Origin: CAIMFV01 sp040757715
Lineage (GTDB): Bacteria > Pseudomonadota > Alphaproteobacteria > Caulobacterales > Caulobacteraceae
Assembly (NCBI GenBank): GCA_040757715.1
Contig: JBFLWS010000004.1
Span: forward strand, 1-64,000
Length of the DNA stretch: 64,000 nt
Direction: 5' to 3'
Below the pieces are notes generated by a model that was not told the origin of the DNA, ran no database searches, and was given only the letters and a program-made list of their open reading frames with translations. Shown here piece by piece: positions 62,459 through 64,000 of the stretch (its first letter is position 1; every line of letters begins with the position of its first letter). The translations under genes were made by a program, and so were the position numbers.

Positions 62459-63145
62459 ATGGCGCAACAAAAAACCATCCTCGTTGTTGATGACGACACC
62501 GATCTACGCGAGGCCCTGGCCGAGCAGCTGAGCCTTGAGGCGGATTTCAAGGCGCTGCAAGCGCCCACCGCCACCACCGGCGTCGCCATGGCCAAGCAGG
62601 AGCGACCCGAGCTGATCCTGCTGGACGTGGACCTGCCCGACATGGACGGGCGCGAAGCCTGCCGTCGCATGCGCGCCGAGGGCGTTGGCGCGCCGGTGAT
62701 CATGCTGACCGCCGCGGCCGCCGACACCGACACCATCGCCGGCCTTGAGGCGGGCGCAGACGACTACGTGACCAAGCCGTTCAAATTCGGCGTGCTCCTG
62801 GCCCGCATCCGCGCGCACCTGCGCAGCCACGAGCAGTCGGAGAATGCGGTCTTCCGCATCGGCCCCTATGAGTTTCGCCCGGCGCAGAAGTTGCTACTCG
62901 ACGCTAAACTAAGGAAAGTGCGGCTCACCGAGAAAGAGACCAGTATTCTCAAATATCTCTATCGTGCGCCGGGTCATTCCGCTTCTCGGGATGAACTCCT
63001 GGCCGAAGTGTGGGGTTACAATGCTGGGGTCACCACTCATACGCTGGAGACCCACATCTACCGCCTGCGACAAAAAATCGAGCTGGAGCCGAATTCAGCA
63101 CGGTTGTTGCTCACTGAATCTGGTGGCTATCGCCTGGCGGTGTAA
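62459..63145 (+). CDS. OmpR-family response regulator
   Basis: A 228-residue two-component regulator. The receiver domain has TILVVDDDTDLREALAEQL, the phosphorylated Asp in LILLDVDLPDMDG and the Lys in DDYVTKPFKFG. The C-terminal winged helix has LTEKETSILKYLYRAPG and HTLETHIYRLRQKIE. No kinase gene is adjacent within the window. The ATG at 62459 is chosen over a codon 12 bp upstream. Target genes are unknown. Confidence 0.93.
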   Translation: MAQQKTILVVDDDTDLREALAEQLSLEADFKALQAPTATTGVAMAKQERPELILLDVDLPDMDGREACRRMRAEGVGAPVIMLTAAAADTDTIAGLEAGADDYVTKPFKFGVLLARIRAHLRSHEQSENAVFRIGPYEFRPAQKLLLDAKLRKVRLTEKETSILKYLYRAPGHSASRDELLAEVWGYNAGVTTHTLETHIYRLRQKIELEPNSARLLLTESGGYRLAV

Positions 63146-63172
63146 GGCGGGCTGTTTATCAGCTGCAAAAAA

Positions 63173-63187
63173 GTTCTTGTTTTGTTC
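63173..63187 (+). promoter_or_regulatory. SOS-like LexA box before the VOC gene
   Basis: GTTCTTGTTTTGTTC is an exact GTTC-N7-GTTC whose spacer TTGTTTT also follows the T-rich pattern common in alphaproteobacterial LexA sites. It lies 44 bp upstream of the VOC ATG, within promoter distance. The extended match makes chance less likely than for the bare eight bases. Confidence 0.6.
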
Positions 63188-63231
63188 TGCGTTTGGCGTA
63201 GGTTTCCTGGGTCAGCGCGGAGCACGACACC

Positions 63232-63630
63232 ATGATCAGCTATGCAACCTTCGGCGTACACGACAAGGCCGCGTCCCTAGCCTTCTTCGAGCCGGTACTG
63301 GCGGCCCTGGGCTACCAGAAGTTCTATGATGAGGGGACCCACGCGGGCTTTGCGCCTGGCGGCGATCCGGGACAGCCGGGGACAGTCTGGCTCGGTCCGC
63401 CCTATGATGGCCAGACGGCGGTCCCCTCCAACGGCAGCATGATCGGCTTTCATGCGCCCACCCGTGCGGCGGTGCGGGCGTTCCACGCCGCGGCGCTCGC
63501 CCATGGCGGAAGCTGCGAAGGCCCGCCCGGACTGCGCGAAGCCTACGGCCCCAATTTTTACATGGCCTATGTGCGCGACCCGGTGGGCAACAAGTTCTCC
63601 GCCATGTGCCTGGCCGAGGGCGAGGATTAG
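63232..63630 (+). CDS. VOC-superfamily (glyoxalase/dioxygenase-like) protein
   Basis: A 132-residue single-domain protein of the vicinal-oxygen-chelate fold. MISYATFGVHDKAASLAFFEPVL begins the family N-terminus (read in two strands), and HAAALAHGGSCEGPPGLRE and NFYMAYVRDPVGNKFSA follow, with a His and a C-terminal metal-side region. Many such proteins in alphaproteobacteria are of unknown substrate. The SOS-like box upstream suggests induction by DNA damage. Its stop overlaps the convergent creatininase gene. Confidence 0.88.
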   Translation: MISYATFGVHDKAASLAFFEPVLAALGYQKFYDEGTHAGFAPGGDPGQPGTVWLGPPYDGQTAVPSNGSMIGFHAPTRAAVRAFHAAALAHGGSCEGPPGLREAYGPNFYMAYVRDPVGNKFSAMCLAEGED

Positions 63631-64000
63631 GGCGCGATCTCGCCCTCAAAGCTTCGAAGATCGGCGACGAGGGCCTGGACAGCCAGACGGACGATCTTTT
63701 CGCCCTTCTCCGGGCTCGCCTGGCCAGGGTCCGAGCCCATGCGGCCGTCAGCGTAGCGGGCGCGGAAGTCTGCGGCTTCGCGGATCGGTCCGGTGGGTGC
63801 GATGCGCGGAGCGTAGTTGGCGGTCTTGATGGCGTCGGGATAGGCGTACTGGGTGACGGCGATCTCCGAGGGGGTGGCGTGGCTGCCATGTCCCTCGGGG
63901 AACAGGTGGTCGCACAGCTTGGCGACGCCCGGCAGATCCCACCAGTTGCGCAGCTTCAGGGCGAAGCCGCGTCCCTGGCGGCGATAGCTCGCCTCGGAAT
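63627..64000 (-). CDS. Creatininase-family amidohydrolase, 3' part
   Basis: An open minus-strand frame enters from the right edge and ends with TAA at 63627-63629. The visible 123 residues include GVAKLCDHLFPEGHGSHATPSEIAVTQ (an EGHGSHATPSE-type substrate and metal region), PRIAPTGPIREAADFRARY and GEKIVRLAVQALVADLRS. That pattern matches creatininase-fold amidohydrolases, which hydrolyse creatinine or cyclic amides and also include the mycofactocin-type members. The N-terminal metal site is outside the window, so the call is moderate. Confidence 0.7.
   Translation of the reverse strand, partial: SEASYRRQGRGFALKLRNWWDLPGVAKLCDHLFPEGHGSHATPSEIAVTQYAYPDAIKTANYAPRIAPTGPIREAADFRARYADGRMGSDPGQASPEKGEKIVRLAVQALVADLRSFEGEIAP

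Noticed and set aside
63236..63889. 217-codon minus-strand frame at the right end
   Set aside because: It is Arg/Pro/Ser-rich, overlaps the VOC gene and is out of frame with the creatininase-like sequence, which has recognisable motifs.

Overview
The window looks like the chromosome of a high-GC alphaproteobacterium, most likely of the Caulobacterales (Caulobacter/Phenylobacterium-like). Evidence: the gene order tsaB-rimI-fur-miaB-phoH-ybeY-corC-lnt, a Fur protein without the C-terminal Cys-x-x-Cys motif, two GTTC-N7-GTTC boxes of the alphaproteobacterial LexA type, and intergenic palindromes of a kind common in this class. No species can be named from the sequence alone.

Layout. 1-1.7 kb: end of an insertion sequence, tRNA-Ser(CGA), a crotonase-family gene, two palindromes and a wrecked IS5-type transposase. 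1.7-14.9 kb: a long leftward housekeeping run (XRE regulator, lnt, corC, ybeY, phoH, miaB, fur, rimI, tsaB, rutE, nfuA, copper chaperone, trpS, murJ, FUSC protein). 15-21.4 kb: uvrB, a parDE toxin-antitoxin pair, ahcY with a strong palindromic operator, class I fructose-bisphosphate aldolase, two small conserved genes and tRNA-Ala(CGC).

21.4-44.7 kb is the most interesting part. A 49-bp direct repeat made of the 3' end of tRNA-Ala(CGC) and 12 bp beyond it occurs at 21440-21488 and again at 44655-44703. A tyrosine integrase lies just inside the right copy, and matching 11-bp tandem repeats lie inside both ends. The 23.2 kb between them forms a genomic island with a replication-like module on the left (hypothetical protein, AlpA-type regulator, frameshifted TOPRIM/DUF927 primase-helicase). 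Its cargo is nitrogen-oxide metabolism: nnrS, nnrR, a DUF1858 gene, pseudoazurin, a three-domain copper nitrite reductase (nirK), an outer-membrane porin, cobA, nasA, nirD, nirB, narK, nasS, nasT and a siroheme-synthase dehydrogenase. Three TTGCG-N4-CGCAA-like boxes tie nnrS/nnrR, pseudoazurin and nirK into one local NnrR regulon. NasS/NasT should control the nitrate-assimilation operon through RNA leaders, and there are structured leaders before narK and before the porin gene. No nitric oxide reductase lies in the island.

44.7-64 kb: a MASE1-type hybrid histidine kinase, an uncharacterised 383-residue protein, a PEBP-family protein, a cupredoxin-FTR1 iron-uptake pair, a Met/His-rich Spy-like protein behind a Shine-Dalgarno-masking hairpin, rplS, trmD, a vapBC pair overlapping trmD, an FAD-linked oxidase, oligoendopeptidase F, an ABC1 kinase, a double M16 protease, an M28 peptidase, an L,D-transpeptidase, an OmpR-type regulator, a VOC protein behind a strong SOS-like box, and the 3' part of a creatininase gene that leaves the window. 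I saw no CRISPR array, rRNA gene or replication origin.
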